Origin: Streptomyces triticirhizae
GTDB taxonomy: Bacteria > Actinomycetota > Actinomycetes > Streptomycetales > Streptomycetaceae
Length of the DNA: 61,038 nucleotides
Assembly (NCBI RefSeq): GCF_003696235.1
Contig: NZ_RFFJ01000011.1
Location: 1 to 61,038, forward strand
Direction of reading: 5' to 3'
The position numbers and the translations under genes are program-made. Below are positions 9,576 to 17,922 of this stretch, in pieces (within the stretch, counting starts at the first letter, position 1; each line of letters starts with the position of its first letter). Below the pieces are notes generated by a model. The model had not been told where the DNA came from. It ran no database searches and saw nothing but the letters and a program-made list of their open reading frames with translations.

Positions 9576-11336
9576 TCACCCCACGGGCAGCGGCACCCGC
9601 CAGCGCAGCCGGGTGCCGCCCGTCTCCCGGCGTTCCACGGTCAGCGCGCCGCCCAGCCGCTCGGCCCGTTCGGCGAGGTTGCGCAGCCCGCCGTGGTGGC
9701 CCGGGTCGCTCAGGCCGACCCCGTTGTCCGCCACCGTCAGCGTCAACGCCCGGTCCCGCACCACGACCGCGACCTCGACCGCGCCGGCCCGCGCGTGCCG
9801 GGCCACGTTGGACAGCGCCTCCCTCAGCACCGGCACCGCGTGTTCGGCCACCTCGCCCGGCACATCCGTGTCGACGAGGCCCTCCATCCGCAGCGAGGGC
9901 CGGAACCCCAACGAGGGCACCGTCTCCTCCACGATCCGCGTCAGCCGCGCCCGCAGGCCCCGCGCGCCAGGACCCGTCTCGTGCGCCCGCAGCCCGAAGA
10001 TCGTGGAACGTATGATCCGGATCGTCTCATCAAGGTCGTCCACCGCCCGCAACAGCCGCTCCTCGGCCTGCGGATGCGCCACGAACCGCACCGCGCTCTG
10101 GAGTGTCATCCCCGTCGCGAAGAGCCGTTGGATCGCCAGGTCGTGCAGGTCGCGGGCGATCCGGTCGCGGTCCTCAAGAAGCGCCACCTGCTCGGCGGAG
10201 CGCCGTCGTTCGGCCAGCTCCATGGCCAGGGCCGCCTGTCCGGCGAACGCCAGCAACGGCTCGGTCTCGTCCGCGCCGAACTTCGCGCGCCCCCGGGCGC
10301 GCGCCAACAGCAGCGCGCCCCAGGCGTGTTCACCGGTGCGCATCGGAACCGCGAGCGCCGGCCCCAAACCGGCCACTCCCGTTCCGCCCCCGTCGCCCGT
10401 TCCGCCCCCGTCGGCGCCGTCCCCTTCGGCCGTTCCCTCCCCGCCGTCGAGGTCCGCCTCGACCACCGGCCCGCCCTCCGCCATGGCCCGGCCCACCGCG
10501 GCCGCCAACCCCCGCCCGGCCGCGCGCCGCGCCTCGGCGGCGCCGGGACCGTCGGCGACGCTGATCCGCACCCCCGCCTCCTCCTCGGGCGCCGGCACGC
10601 ACAACACCCCCAGATCGGCGTCCAGAATCCGCCGGGCGTGCGCCACCAGCAACTCCAACACCTCGCGCTCCTCCGCGCCGGACAGCAGGCTGCCCACCAC
10701 CTCCGCGTTGGCCTCCAGCCACCGCTGTCGGTTCCGCGACTCCTCGTACAGCCGCGCGTTCTCGATCGCCACCCCGGCCGCGACCGCCAACGTCGCCAGC
10801 ACCGACTCGTCCTCGGCGTCGAAGTCCTGCCCGCCGCGCTTCTCGGTCAGATAGAGGTTTCCGAAGACCTCGTCCCGCACCCGGATCGGCACCCCGAGGA
10901 ACGAGCGCATCGGCGGATGGTTCGCCGGGAAGCCGTGCGAGGCCGGGTGCGCCGCCAGGTCGGGGAGCCGCAGCGGCTCCGGGTGCCGGATCAGCTCGCC
11001 CAGGATGCCGTGCCCGGACGGCAACGGGCCGATGGCGGCGGCCTGTTCGGCGTCCACGCCGACGGTCAGGAACGCGCTCAGCCGCTCGTCGGGGCCGATC
11101 ACGCCCAACGCCCCGTACTCGGCGTCGACCAGCACCGTCGCCGCCTCCACCACCCGCCGCAGCACCTGCGGCAGGTCCAGCTCGCGGCCGACCGCGAGCA
11201 CCGCCTCCAGCAGGCCGTGCACCCGATCCCTGGTGCCGCGCATCGCGTCGATGCGGAGCTGGAGTTCCTCCAGCAGCTCGTCCAGCCGCAGGCCCGGCAG
11301 GCGCTGCCCGTTCTCGCTCCCCGTGTCCGCCACCAT
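9576..11336 (-). CDS. DevS/DosS-like GAF-GAF sensor histidine kinase
   Basis: The 586-residue protein carries GAF-A (about 45-195), GAF-B (about 215-370), a HisKA_3 dimerisation domain with phosphoacceptor His398 (RDRIARDLHDLAIQRLF), and a HATPase_c domain with DNGVGL. In GAF-A, His140 in SHGFPANHPPM aligns with the proximal haem ligand His149 of M. tuberculosis DevS. A haem-based O2/NO/CO sensor is therefore plausible, though related non-haem kinases also keep this motif. The ATG at 11336 has GGAGGGAA upstream. No response regulator is adjacent, so the partner lies outside the window. It is convergent with the Acg/lactate-dehydrogenase pair. GAF-B contains a Gly/Asp/Thr-rich insertion near 10380-10450. 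Confidence 0.9.
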   Translation of the reverse strand: MVADTGSENGQRLPGLRLDELLEELQLRIDAMRGTRDRVHGLLEAVLAVGRELDLPQVLRRVVEAATVLVDAEYGALGVIGPDERLSAFLTVGVDAEQAAAIGPLPSGHGILGELIRHPEPLRLPDLAAHPASHGFPANHPPMRSFLGVPIRVRDEVFGNLYLTEKRGGQDFDAEDESVLATLAVAAGVAIENARLYEESRNRQRWLEANAEVVGSLLSGAEEREVLELLVAHARRILDADLGVLCVPAPEEEAGVRISVADGPGAAEARRAAGRGLAAAVGRAMAEGGPVVEADLDGGEGTAEGDGADGGGTGDGGGTGVAGLGPALAVPMRTGEHAWGALLLARARGRAKFGADETEPLLAFAGQAALAMELAERRRSAEQVALLEDRDRIARDLHDLAIQRLFATGMTLQSAVRFVAHPQAEERLLRAVDDLDETIRIIRSTIFGLRAHETGPGARGLRARLTRIVEETVPSLGFRPSLRMEGLVDTDVPGEVAEHAVPVLREALSNVARHARAGAVEVAVVVRDRALTLTVADNGVGLSDPGHHGGLRNLAERAERLGGALTVERRETGGTRLRWRVPLPVG

Positions 11337-11460
11337 GATTCCCTCCCACCCCCGCCACCGGAACCGGCCCGCGAGCCTACCCGCCCCCGCCACCTGCGGC
11401 CACGCCCCCGCCGCACCCGATACGGAACGCGCGTGCCAAAACGCGCCCCCGGCCGCCAGG

Positions 11461-11482
11461 GGGCCCGGGACGTTCCGGGCCC
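11461..11482. promoter_or_regulatory. 22-bp near-perfect palindrome in the kinase/hypothetical intergenic region
   Basis: The arms GGGCCCGG and CCGGGCCC flank GACGTT, giving a palindrome with one mismatched pair. It lies between the divergent DevS-like kinase (start 11336) and the gene at 11524. Its GGG/CCC-rich form resembles DevR-class boxes and could control either gene. Confidence 0.4.
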
Positions 11483-11523
11483 AACGGCTGGCCGGGCCGA
11501 CCCCGTTCCGCCACGATGGGCCC

Positions 11524-12051
11524 ATGACCGCCCAGCCCGCGCCGCCCCCGCCCGACCCCCCGTTGCGCCTCCTCGCCGACCGGATGGCGCTCTGGGGCGT
11601 CGGCGAGCTGTCCTCCGAGGACCTGGTGGACGCCGCCGTCGCCGCCCTGCTCGCCGGCCTGGACGCTCCCGCGCTCCGGGAGTTGGCCGGCGTCGCCCGC
11701 CGGGAAGCGCCCTATGAGGTGCCCCTCCTCATCCCCGAGGTCGCGACCCAGCTCGGCCTGGACCGGCCGGAACCCGGCCCGGCGACCGAGGCCGCCGCGC
11801 TCGCCGCCCTGGCCGCGATGACCGTGCGCGGCGAACTGGCCCCGGCCGCGTTCGTCTTCCGCGCCGTGGACCTCGCCGCCCGTGACTCGGCCCTGGACCG
11901 GCGGCTGGTCCACCTCGCCGCCGACTACGGCTACGCCGAGGACTTCGACGTACCCGTCGACGCACTCGACGCCGCCGCCCTCGCCGAGGCGCGCCGGCTG
12001 GCGGCGGCCCCGCCGCCGGACCCGGTCAGTCGCCCGGCACCACCTCTCTGA
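11524..12051 (+). CDS. Conserved hypothetical protein
   Basis: This 175-residue, mostly helical, acidic protein is rich in alanine and leucine (LRLLADRMALWGVGELSSED). There is no signal peptide, membrane segment or recognisable catalytic motif. Codon use is typical of the window and the frame is clean, so it is very likely a real gene. It diverges from the DevS-like kinase over a palindrome, which hints at co-regulation. Its 3' end overlaps the remains of a sigma factor on the other strand by 26 bp. I do not recognise the family. Confidence 0.7.
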   Translation: MTAQPAPPPPDPPLRLLADRMALWGVGELSSEDLVDAAVAALLAGLDAPALRELAGVARREAPYEVPLLIPEVATQLGLDRPEPGPATEAAALAALAAMTVRGELAPAAFVFRAVDLAARDSALDRRLVHLAADYGYAEDFDVPVDALDAAALAEARRLAAAPPPDPVSRPAPPL

Positions 12052-12373
12052 AGAGCGCCGGCCGCCGCCCCCGCGCCAGGTCCGCGTGCTCCGCCGGACC
12101 CCGCTGCGCGGCGGCGCCCGCCAGCGGCGCCACCACCGGCTCCGGCAGCCACGCCCCGACATAGGTCTCCCGCCGCACCCGCGCCGACCGCGGATGGTTG
12201 ATGCTCAACCGCGTGACCGCCCGCGCCAGATACGCCTTCGGCTCCTCGACCGCCGTCCCCCGCCGCCGGGCCCACACCAGCCCCACCAGCGCGTCCTGCA
12301 CGATGTCCTCGGCGTCCCTGACAGAACCGGTCATCCCGTAGGCAATGGAGAACAACAACGGCCGGAACGCGGC
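12026..12373 (-). pseudogene. Truncated ECF sigma factor (SigJ/ECF41-like) remnant
   Basis: The reading frame carries a clear sigma region 2 (AFRPLLFSIAYGMTGSVRDA followed by EDIVQDAL). It also has the conserved stretch RRETYVGAWLPEP seen in SigJ-like ECF41 factors. After that motif the sequence degenerates and ends about 25 residues later, so region 4 and the SnoaL-like C-terminal domain are missing (a complete member has about 300 residues). No proper start or ribosome site lies ahead of the homologous part. I read this as a decayed fragment overlapping the neighbouring gene's 3' end. Confidence 0.7.
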
Positions 12374-12920
12374 CCCACTCGACGACCACGACCGCGTACC
12401 CCTCTTACCGCCCCGGCCCTTCCGGACGACGGAGAACGACGGCCGTCTGTGACATCCGCACCGAACTTGGTTGGATGAGACCGTGATTGCCCGGCCTGGC
12501 CCGGCCCGGCCCGGCGACCGGACCGGGACCGGCTACGGGGGAGGAGGAACGAGCGTGCGCGAAGCTGCCCGGCGCTCTCCCCACCACCCCCTCATCCGCC
12601 GCACCCGCGCCCGCCACCTGGCATCCCTGGAACGGTTCGAGCGGACGCCCACCACAGCGACGCCGGGGTGGCGGCGGGTCGGGATGAGCGTGAGCGACTC
12701 ATCGACCGGTTCGCCGAGAACTTCCTGCTTCCTCCCCCGGGCGTCTGGGGCTCGCTGCGCGTCATAGCCACAGCGAGTCAGTGAGGGGCACACGACGGAG
12801 TATGTCGCCGCCACCCTGGTCGACGCGCTCCTCGAATCCGGTGCGCGGTACCCCTGCGCGAGAGGGCGGTTCCTCGACTGGGCCAAGCACAACGGGCTTC
12901 TGTAGCCGCTTCCGACGTTC
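12374..12920. other. Gene-poor relic region
   Basis: About 550 bp contain no convincing complete gene. Short coding-like fragments are visible: an IrrE-like piece near 12620-12784, and a frame ending at 12905 that reads TEYVAATLVDALLESGA then RFLDWAKHNGLL, without a start. Frames are interrupted and codon bias is mixed. Together with the truncated sigma factor this looks like a zone of decayed genes. Confidence 0.5.
12620..12784 (+). pseudogene. Possible ImmA/IrrE-type (M78) metallopeptidase fragment
   Basis: The plus-strand frame ending with TGA at 12782 contains DERERLIDRFAENFLLPPPG. This resembles the C-terminal portion of ImmA/IrrE-family domains, where an EREA..FA..FLLP motif follows the zinc site. 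The HExxH metal-binding motif that should precede it is not visible in frame, and no start is present. The match is short, so the family name is tentative. Confidence 0.3.
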
Positions 12921-14120
12921 TCAACAGGGGTTGCGAACCCTCCCGTCGACCGCGAGCGGTCCGTCGTGGGCGAAGGCGTGGCGGGCGAAGCGTTCGCCGA
13001 TGCGGTGGTGGGTGGCGGGGTCGGGGTGGAGGTTGTCGGGGAGGGGGAGTTCGGCGGCGTCGGCCTCGCCGTAGAGGGTGCGGCCGTCGAGATGGTGGAG
13101 GTGCGGGTCGGTGGCGGCGCGCTCCGCGACGATGCGGGCGAGTTCGTTCCTGATCACGGCCAGGGTGAGCTTGCCGGCGGCGGTCTCGGCCGGGTCACCG
13201 GTCGCGCGGAACGTGAGACGGCCGGCGGCCAGCGCCTCCGTGTCGAACGCGCACGGCCCCGGCGTCTCCTCGTGGATCGGGCAGTACAGCGGCGAGACCA
13301 CCAGCAGGGGCGTCGTTGGATGACCGTCCCTGATCGTGTCGAGAAAGCCATGGACCGCAGGGCCAAAGGCGCGTAGCCGCATCAGATCGGCGTTGACCAC
13401 GTTGATTCCGATCTTGACGCTGATGCGATCGGCGGGGGCGTCGCGGAGCGCGCGGGCGGTGAACGGGTCGAGCAGCGCGCCGCCGCCCAGGCCCACGTTG
13501 ACCAGCTCCACGCCGCCGAGAGCGGCGGCCACCGCCGGCCAGGTGCCGGTGGGCCGGGTCGCGTTGGACCCCTGGCTGATCGAACTCCCGTGGTGCAGCC
13601 ACACCGGCCGGTCGCCGTCGTCGGCCGGCGCCAGGGGCGCGTCGGCGCGCAGCGCGACCAGCTCCGTCGTCTCGTTGTGCGGAAGCCAGATCTCGACGCG
13701 TTTCGGCCGCGCCGGGAGCTCCGCGAAGCGGAGCGTGACGGGGGCGCCGGGCCGGTGCTCGGTCGCGCCGGTCGCGAGGTCGAGGACGAGGGTGTGACCG
13801 CCGGCGGCCGTGGCGCGGGCGGCGAGGCGGCCGTCGACCAGCAGCTCGTAGACGCCGTCGGGGCGCGGCGGGGTGCCGGGGTAGCGGCGCTTGGTGGGAA
13901 GGGTGTCGAGTTCGACGACCGTGGCGGCGGTGTGGAACGCCAGCCGCACGCCGGCGGGTTGGGACTCGACCATCGCCAGCTGCGGGTCACCGCACTGGGC
14001 GCGCGCCCGCGCGGGCAGCCGGTGCGGCAGCACGCCGTGCGCCGTGCGCTCCAGTTCGAGCGCCCCGCGCAGCAGGGGGGCGAGGTCGGGGACGGACGTG
14101 GTGGTCAGCGGTGTGGTCAT
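12921..14120 (-). CDS. SGNH/GDSL-type esterase
   Basis: The 399-residue protein is predicted to be an ester hydrolase. An N-terminal beta-rich domain (about 1-190) is followed by an SGNH hydrolase domain. Block I is present as HHGSSISQG with the nucleophile serine, and block V as LPDNLHPDPATHH with the catalytic Asp-x-x-His. No signal peptide is seen, so it is probably intracellular. ATG 14120 was chosen because MTTPLTTTSV begins the conserved part. The TetR-type gene lies 77 nt upstream on the same strand and probably controls it. The overall layout resembles carbohydrate-esterase-like SGNH proteins, but the substrate is unknown. Confidence 0.82.
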   Translation of the reverse strand: MTTPLTTTSVPDLAPLLRGALELERTAHGVLPHRLPARARAQCGDPQLAMVESQPAGVRLAFHTAATVVELDTLPTKRRYPGTPPRPDGVYELLVDGRLAARATAAGGHTLVLDLATGATEHRPGAPVTLRFAELPARPKRVEIWLPHNETTELVALRADAPLAPADDGDRPVWLHHGSSISQGSNATRPTGTWPAVAAALGGVELVNVGLGGGALLDPFTARALRDAPADRISVKIGINVVNADLMRLRAFGPAVHGFLDTIRDGHPTTPLLVVSPLYCPIHEETPGPCAFDTEALAAGRLTFRATGDPAETAAGKLTLAVIRNELARIVAERAATDPHLHHLDGRTLYGEADAAELPLPDNLHPDPATHHRIGERFARHAFAHDGPLAVDGRVRNPC

Positions 14121-14197
14121 GGGCGGTGCTTGCTCTCGTCTGCGGAACGGAACGGAAAGGACGGCGGTGCCGAGGGGCGCCGGGCGCGGCAGGGCCG

Positions 14198-14779
14198 TCA
14201 GGTGGTGGGCGGGGGCGCGGGCCAGTTGCGGAGGAGCGCGTCGAGCGCGTCGAGGGTCCTGGCCCACGTCGTGTCGGTGTCGGGCGCGCTATGGCTGAAA
14301 CCGCCCCCCAACTCCAGGCTGACGTAGCCGTGGAAGACGCTGCCCAGCAGCCGGACCGCATGGGTCTGGTCGGGTTCGTCCAGGTCGTAGCCGCGCAGGA
14401 TGGCGCGGGTCAGCCGCGCGTGCCGAACGCCCGCGCTGGCGGCGGCCGTCGCGGGGTCGAGCCGCAGCTGGGCGGCGGCGTAGCGTCCCGGGTGTTCGCG
14501 GGCGTAGTCGCGGTAGACGTTGGCCAACGCCGCCAACGCGTCCCGCCCCGACCGCCCGGCCACGGCCTCGCCCGCGCGGTCCGCCATCTCCTCCAGCGCG
14601 AACAGCGCGATCCTGGTCCTGAGGTCCTGGGAACTCCGCACATGCGAGTAGAGACTGGCGACCTTCACCCCGAACCGGCGCGCCAGCGCCGAGGCCGTCA
14701 CCGCCTCGAACCCGACCTCGTCGGCCAACTCCGCCCCCGCCCTGGTCAACCGCTCCGCGCTCAGCCCCACACGCCCCAC
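14198..14779 (-). CDS. TetR-family transcriptional regulator (WHG-type C-terminal domain)
   Basis: The 193-residue protein has an N-terminal TetR helix-turn-helix (ASALARRFGVKVASLYSHV). Its C-terminal ligand domain fits the WHG class (VYRDYAREHPGRYA; LGSVFHGYVSLE). The start is GTG 14779 with GAGAGGG upstream. It precedes the esterase gene on the same strand. Tandem CCTA/TAGG inverted repeats lie directly upstream of its start, so it probably represses itself and the esterase. The ligand is unknown. Confidence 0.88.
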   Translation of the reverse strand: MGRVGLSAERLTRAGAELADEVGFEAVTASALARRFGVKVASLYSHVRSSQDLRTRIALFALEEMADRAGEAVAGRSGRDALAALANVYRDYAREHPGRYAAAQLRLDPATAAASAGVRHARLTRAILRGYDLDEPDQTHAVRLLGSVFHGYVSLELGGGFSHSAPDTDTTWARTLDALDALLRNWPAPPPTT

Positions 14780-14814
14780 GGCCAGCCCTCTCTTCCTCCG
14801 ACGGGTCTCACGTG

Positions 14815-14850
14815 CCTAAAGGTTATAGGTGCAAACCCTAATCCTATAGG
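14815..14850. promoter_or_regulatory. Tandem inverted repeats upstream of the TetR gene
   Basis: CCTAAAGGTTATAGG (14815-14829) and CCTAATCCTATAGG (14837-14850) each have CCTA/TAGG arms and lie about two helical turns apart, 36-71 bp upstream of the GTG. The tract is unusually A+T-rich for this genome. It fits a pair of TetR operators overlapping the promoter. Confidence 0.55.
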
Positions 14851-14949
14851 TGGAGCTTGAAAAGCCGGTCGTTCCGGTGACTCTCCGGGGTGGGGACCGG
14901 TCACCGGGTGACGACTTTCGGCCTCATGTCACTCATTCCGCCTGAGTTG

Positions 14950-14978
14950 TTGCTCTGCGTGACGACGGGGGGTAGGTT
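14950..14978 (+). promoter_or_regulatory. Candidate promoter TTGCTC-N17-TAGGTT
   Basis: A housekeeping-type pair with a 17-bp spacer sits about 40 bp upstream of the small frame at 15020 and the two frameshifted genes. It suggests the group was, or still is, transcribed as one unit. Confidence 0.4.
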
Positions 14979-15019
14979 CGCATCGCGCACGGTGTGACGG
15001 ATGCGATGTGGGGGGCCAC

Positions 15020-15082
15020 ATGAGGACAGAGGGCATGAATGCGGCGGCCGGGGGCGTGCCGGGGGGACGACGGCGGGGATGA
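15020..15082 (+). CDS. Possible 20-residue leader peptide
   Basis: ATG 15020 opens a 20-codon frame (MRTEGMNAAAGGVPGGRRRG) whose stop overlaps the next ATG at 15079 as ATGA. The promoter candidate at 14950-14978 precedes it. It may be a coupling leader or simply chance. There is no homology to judge by. Confidence 0.25.
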   Translation: MRTEGMNAAAGGVPGGRRRG

Positions 15083-15628
15083 CGCGCCCACCGGCCGCGC
15101 CGTCGCACTACCAACTGATCACTCCCAAGGACTGGTTCCGCGTTCCCCTGCGCGACGAGGCGCGGCGCGAACGCTCGGTGCGGGCCCCGGTCGCCCAGAC
15201 CGTTCCCGCAGGCGACGAACGGGCGGCCCAGGATGCCCGTGGAGTGGATGGCCAACGCCGTCCGGGAGAGGCAGGGCCCCACGGCAGACGTCTCCGTGGT
15301 CACGCTCCCCGCCGGCGAGGCGGTGCGCTGCCGACGGCAGGAGACCTCGGACGACACCCGGGAGCTGGGACAACGTCCCGAACGGCCCAACACCCTCGTT
15401 GACTTCCACCTCCCCATCCCCAACTCCGGCGGATGGCTCGTGCTGACGTTCAGCACACCGATCCCCGAACTGGTCGATCCTCTGGCCGACATGTTCGACG
15501 CCATCGCCGACTCCCTGCGCTGGACCGAGGCGACGAGGCCCGACGGGGGCCGGGACCGCATCGCGGAGAGCTTCACCGCCAGACGGGTCGGATCGGCTGG
15601 CGCCTCGGATCGTGAGGGAGGAAGCTGA
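15079..15628 (+). pseudogene. Frameshifted conserved actinobacterial hypothetical gene (copy 1)
   Basis: Two frames together read as one protein. The first begins MTRPPAAPSHYQLITPKDWF and runs to about GDERA. The second starts near 15233 (MPVEWMANAV) and ends at 15628 after PNTLVDFHLPIPNSGGWLVL and LVDPLADMFDAIADSLRW. The switch is a +1 shift between roughly 15210 and 15240. The order of elements matches the downstream copy, so both belong to one family of small soluble streptomycete proteins whose function I do not know. The stop overlaps the next gene's ATG (TGATG). One miscalled base would restore a gene of about 180 codons. Confidence 0.55.
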
Positions 15629-16283
15629 TGGCGAGCGTGGTGCCGGTCCTGACCTGTCCCACGGACGACTGGATCGGCCTGGACACGCACGACCCCGACG
15701 GTGTGAGGGTCGTGACGCGACAGGTCGCCGCCCGGGGTGGATGGCGGAACCGCCGTTACACGAAGGCGGTCGCCCCCTTCGTGTGGCGGACCCATGGGGC
15801 CATGGAGTCCCCCGTGCGGGGCCCTCCGCAGTGTGCGTTCCTCATGAGCGCCCCCGATTCCTGGGGGTGGTGGTGCCAAGCGTGCATACCGTGTGGGCCC
15901 CCTTCGGCAAGAGCCGCGGTTCCCTGCGCGAGATCAACCAGATCATGGGACGTCCCGGCCGGCTGGACACCCTGGTGGCGGAGACCACGCTTCTGGAGCT
16001 GCCGGCGGGGCCCGCGTGCCGGCTGTACGAGGAGGTCGAGTACGAGCCCTTCCCGGACGTGTTCGTCCAACTGACCTGCGTGGTCTCCTACTTCACCGCC
16101 CAGGGGGGCTCACGGAGCGTGCTGCGCCTCACCTCGCGTTGGGGCAGCGACACGCCCGTGACGGGGCTGGCGGAGGCGATCGACCAGTTCGCGGCCGGCC
16201 TGACCCTGCGTCCCCGGACGCTGGAGCATTTTTATGGGTGGGGGGTTCCGGCCACGGGCTCGGGGGTGGAGTCGGGTGGGTGA
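15628..16283 (+). pseudogene. Frameshifted conserved actinobacterial hypothetical gene (copy 2)
   Basis: ATG 15628 starts a frame (MASVVPVLTCPTDDWIGLDT) that is coding-like to AFLMSAP. The continuation FLGVVVPSVHTVWAPFGKSR then lies in a different frame and runs to 16283. The shift falls at a run of five C residues at 15851-15855, a classic indel site. The C-terminal half (LVAETTLLELPAGPACRLYE, then LAEAIDQFAAGL) parallels copy 1, so the two are tandem paralogues. It could be a true pseudogene, a sequencing error, or a slippery-site gene. The first two are likelier. Confidence 0.55.
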
Positions 16284-16683
16284 ACGGGTCGTGTTCGCGG
16301 CGGGGCGGGTGGCCGACGCGTTGGCGGCGTACGGCGGGGCGCGCGGAGTCGCGGTCCGCCCGTGGGTGGTGTCGCTGCGGGCGGGGCCGGACGCGAGCCT
16401 CACGGGCCACGTGGCCAGTACCGGCCACTGGCTGCGTGTCTATCGGCGGCGCCTGCGCGGCGCGACCCGCCGCCGCGCCGCCGCCGCGCCGCAACTGGAG
16501 CGGCTGGTCGGGGCGTTGGTCGCGTACCGGGCAGCGTCGCTCGCGCTGGTGATCGTGCGACGCCCGCCGCTCGTCTGTCACCTGTGGGTGACGCCCGACG
16601 GCGAGCGGGTGGTGGCGCACTTCGAGGGCGTGGACCGGCGTCTGGTCGGTGAGGCCACGGGCCGTTCGCCAGGCCAGGACTGA
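16276..16683 (+). CDS. Hypothetical protein
   Basis: GTG 16276 overlaps the end of the preceding frameshifted gene by 8 nt and gives a 135-residue basic protein (VGERVVFAAGRVADALAAYG). It has a predicted alpha/beta pattern but no motif I recognise. An ATG at 16234 would lengthen it by 14 residues and overlap the neighbour more. Codon bias supports coding. It is probably the last gene of the small unit beginning near 15020. Confidence 0.45.
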   Translation: MGERVVFAAGRVADALAAYGGARGVAVRPWVVSLRAGPDASLTGHVASTGHWLRVYRRRLRGATRRRAAAAPQLERLVGALVAYRAASLALVIVRRPPLVCHLWVTPDGERVVAHFEGVDRRLVGEATGRSPGQD

Positions 16684-16768
16684 AACTGGCCGAAAAGCAT
16701 CGCTTTCGCGGTGGCAACGGCCGGAAGCGGAGCTTACGGACGGCTGGAAGCCGGGCTACCTTCCGCTA

Positions 16769-16782
16769 CGGGAGCGCTCCCA
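16769..16782. promoter_or_regulatory. CebR-type operator CGGGAGCGCTCCCA
   Basis: It matches the streptomycete cellulose-utilisation operator TGGGAGCGCTCCCA at 13 of 14 positions. It lies 120 bp upstream of the LPMO start. CebR releases such sites when cellobiose or cellotriose is present, so the LPMO is predicted to be cello-oligosaccharide-inducible. Confidence 0.8.
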
Positions 16783-16901
16783 TGCGCGGCAGCAACACCG
16801 ACGACGGGCCGTCGGTGCACCGGCTCGACCCCGGAATCCGGGTGGAGTTGGTGCCCCCGGTTGCCCTTCTCGGGAGACGACTCTTCATCTAAGGAGTACC
16901 C

Positions 16902-17819
16902 GTGTCCAACGAATCGACCGGTCGGAGACCCAGGGCGACCGCGAAGTTCCGCTTTCTCAGCGTGCTGGGAGCGGGGCTGTTCGCTCTTCTGATCGCCTCC
17001 CTTCCCTCCCCGGCCTCGGCCCACGGCTCCACCACCCTCCCCGGAGCCCGGACCTACCTGTGCTACCTGGACCTCCAGGAGAACAGCGGCACCCAGATGC
17101 CGTCCAACCCGGCCTGCGCGGCGGCCGTCCAGCAGAGCGGCACCGGCCCGCTGTACAACTGGTTCGCGGTGCTGGACTCCAACGGCGGCGGCCGGACGAC
17201 CGGTTACATCCCCGACGGCACGCTGTGCAGCGGCGGCAACCGTGGCCCGTTCGACTTCTCGGCGTACAACGCCGTGCGCAGCGACTGGCCCACCACGCAC
17301 CTGTCCTCCGGGGCCAACATCGAGTTGCAGCACAGCAACTGGGCGCACCACCCGGGGCAGTTCAACGTCTACATCACCAAGAGCGGCTGGTCGCCGAACC
17401 AGCCCCTGGGCTGGGGTGACCTGGAGCAGATCAGCTCCGTGACCAACCCGCCCCAGCGCGGTGGCGTCGGCACCGACGGCGGGCACTACTACTGGAACGT
17501 CCAGCTGCCGAACCGTTCCGGCCAGCACATCATCTTCGTGCACTGGATTCGCTCCGACAGCCAGGAGAACTTCTACTCCTGCTCCGATGTCGTCTTCGAC
17601 GGCGGCAACGGCCAGGTCACCTTCGGCGACGAGACCCTGAGCGCGGAGGAGGTCGCGGCAGCGTACGAGGCGGACGCCGCCGAGGTCAGCCACGCCAGCC
17701 ACGCCAGCCACGCCGGGCACGCGACCGAGGCCAGGACCTCGGCCGTGGCCAGCGTCTCCACCCAGGCCGTGTCCCTGGTGCGAGCCGTCGGCTCGGACCT
17801 CGCCGGCTTTCTCTCCTAG
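16902..17819 (+). CDS. AA10 lytic polysaccharide monooxygenase, cellulose-active (CelS2-like)
   Basis: The 305-residue secreted copper enzyme oxidatively cleaves crystalline cellulose. Signal-peptide cleavage after PASPASA-like residues (LPSPASA, ending at 40) exposes His41 (HGSTTLPGARTYLC). With His150 in NWAHHPGQF this forms the copper histidine brace. The conserved blocks YNWFAVLDSN, PDGTLCS, FDFSAYNA, SDWP and CSDVVFDGGNG follow the C1-oxidising CelS2 branch. After the catalytic domain (ends about 235) there is no cellulose-binding module. Instead there is a short Ala/Glu/His tail containing SHASHASHAGHA. GTG 16902 is preceded by AAGGAG. A CebR-type box upstream links it to the cellulose regulon. 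Confidence 0.92.
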   Translation: MSNESTGRRPRATAKFRFLSVLGAGLFALLIASLPSPASAHGSTTLPGARTYLCYLDLQENSGTQMPSNPACAAAVQQSGTGPLYNWFAVLDSNGGGRTTGYIPDGTLCSGGNRGPFDFSAYNAVRSDWPTTHLSSGANIELQHSNWAHHPGQFNVYITKSGWSPNQPLGWGDLEQISSVTNPPQRGGVGTDGGHYYWNVQLPNRSGQHIIFVHWIRSDSQENFYSCSDVVFDGGNGQVTFGDETLSAEEVAAAYEADAAEVSHASHASHAGHATEARTSAVASVSTQAVSLVRAVGSDLAGFLS

Positions 17820-17922
17820 CCGGGACGGGTGACGCGGGCCGGAACGGGCGCCGTGGCCCGGCCGGGGAAGCCCGGTCGGGCGCGGTGAGCCGAGGCCGGT
17901 GCCGAACTCCGGGCCCCGACCG

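Noticed and set aside
12600..12660. tRNA-like GGTTCGAGC stretch
   Set aside because: No acceptor stem, anticodon arm or CCA-proximal pairing could be built around it. No tRNA or rRNA gene was found anywhere in the window.
12471..12767. 98-residue plus-strand frame in the relic region
   Set aside because: Composition is Arg/Pro/Thr-rich low complexity, and the only plausible coding fragment here lies in another frame.
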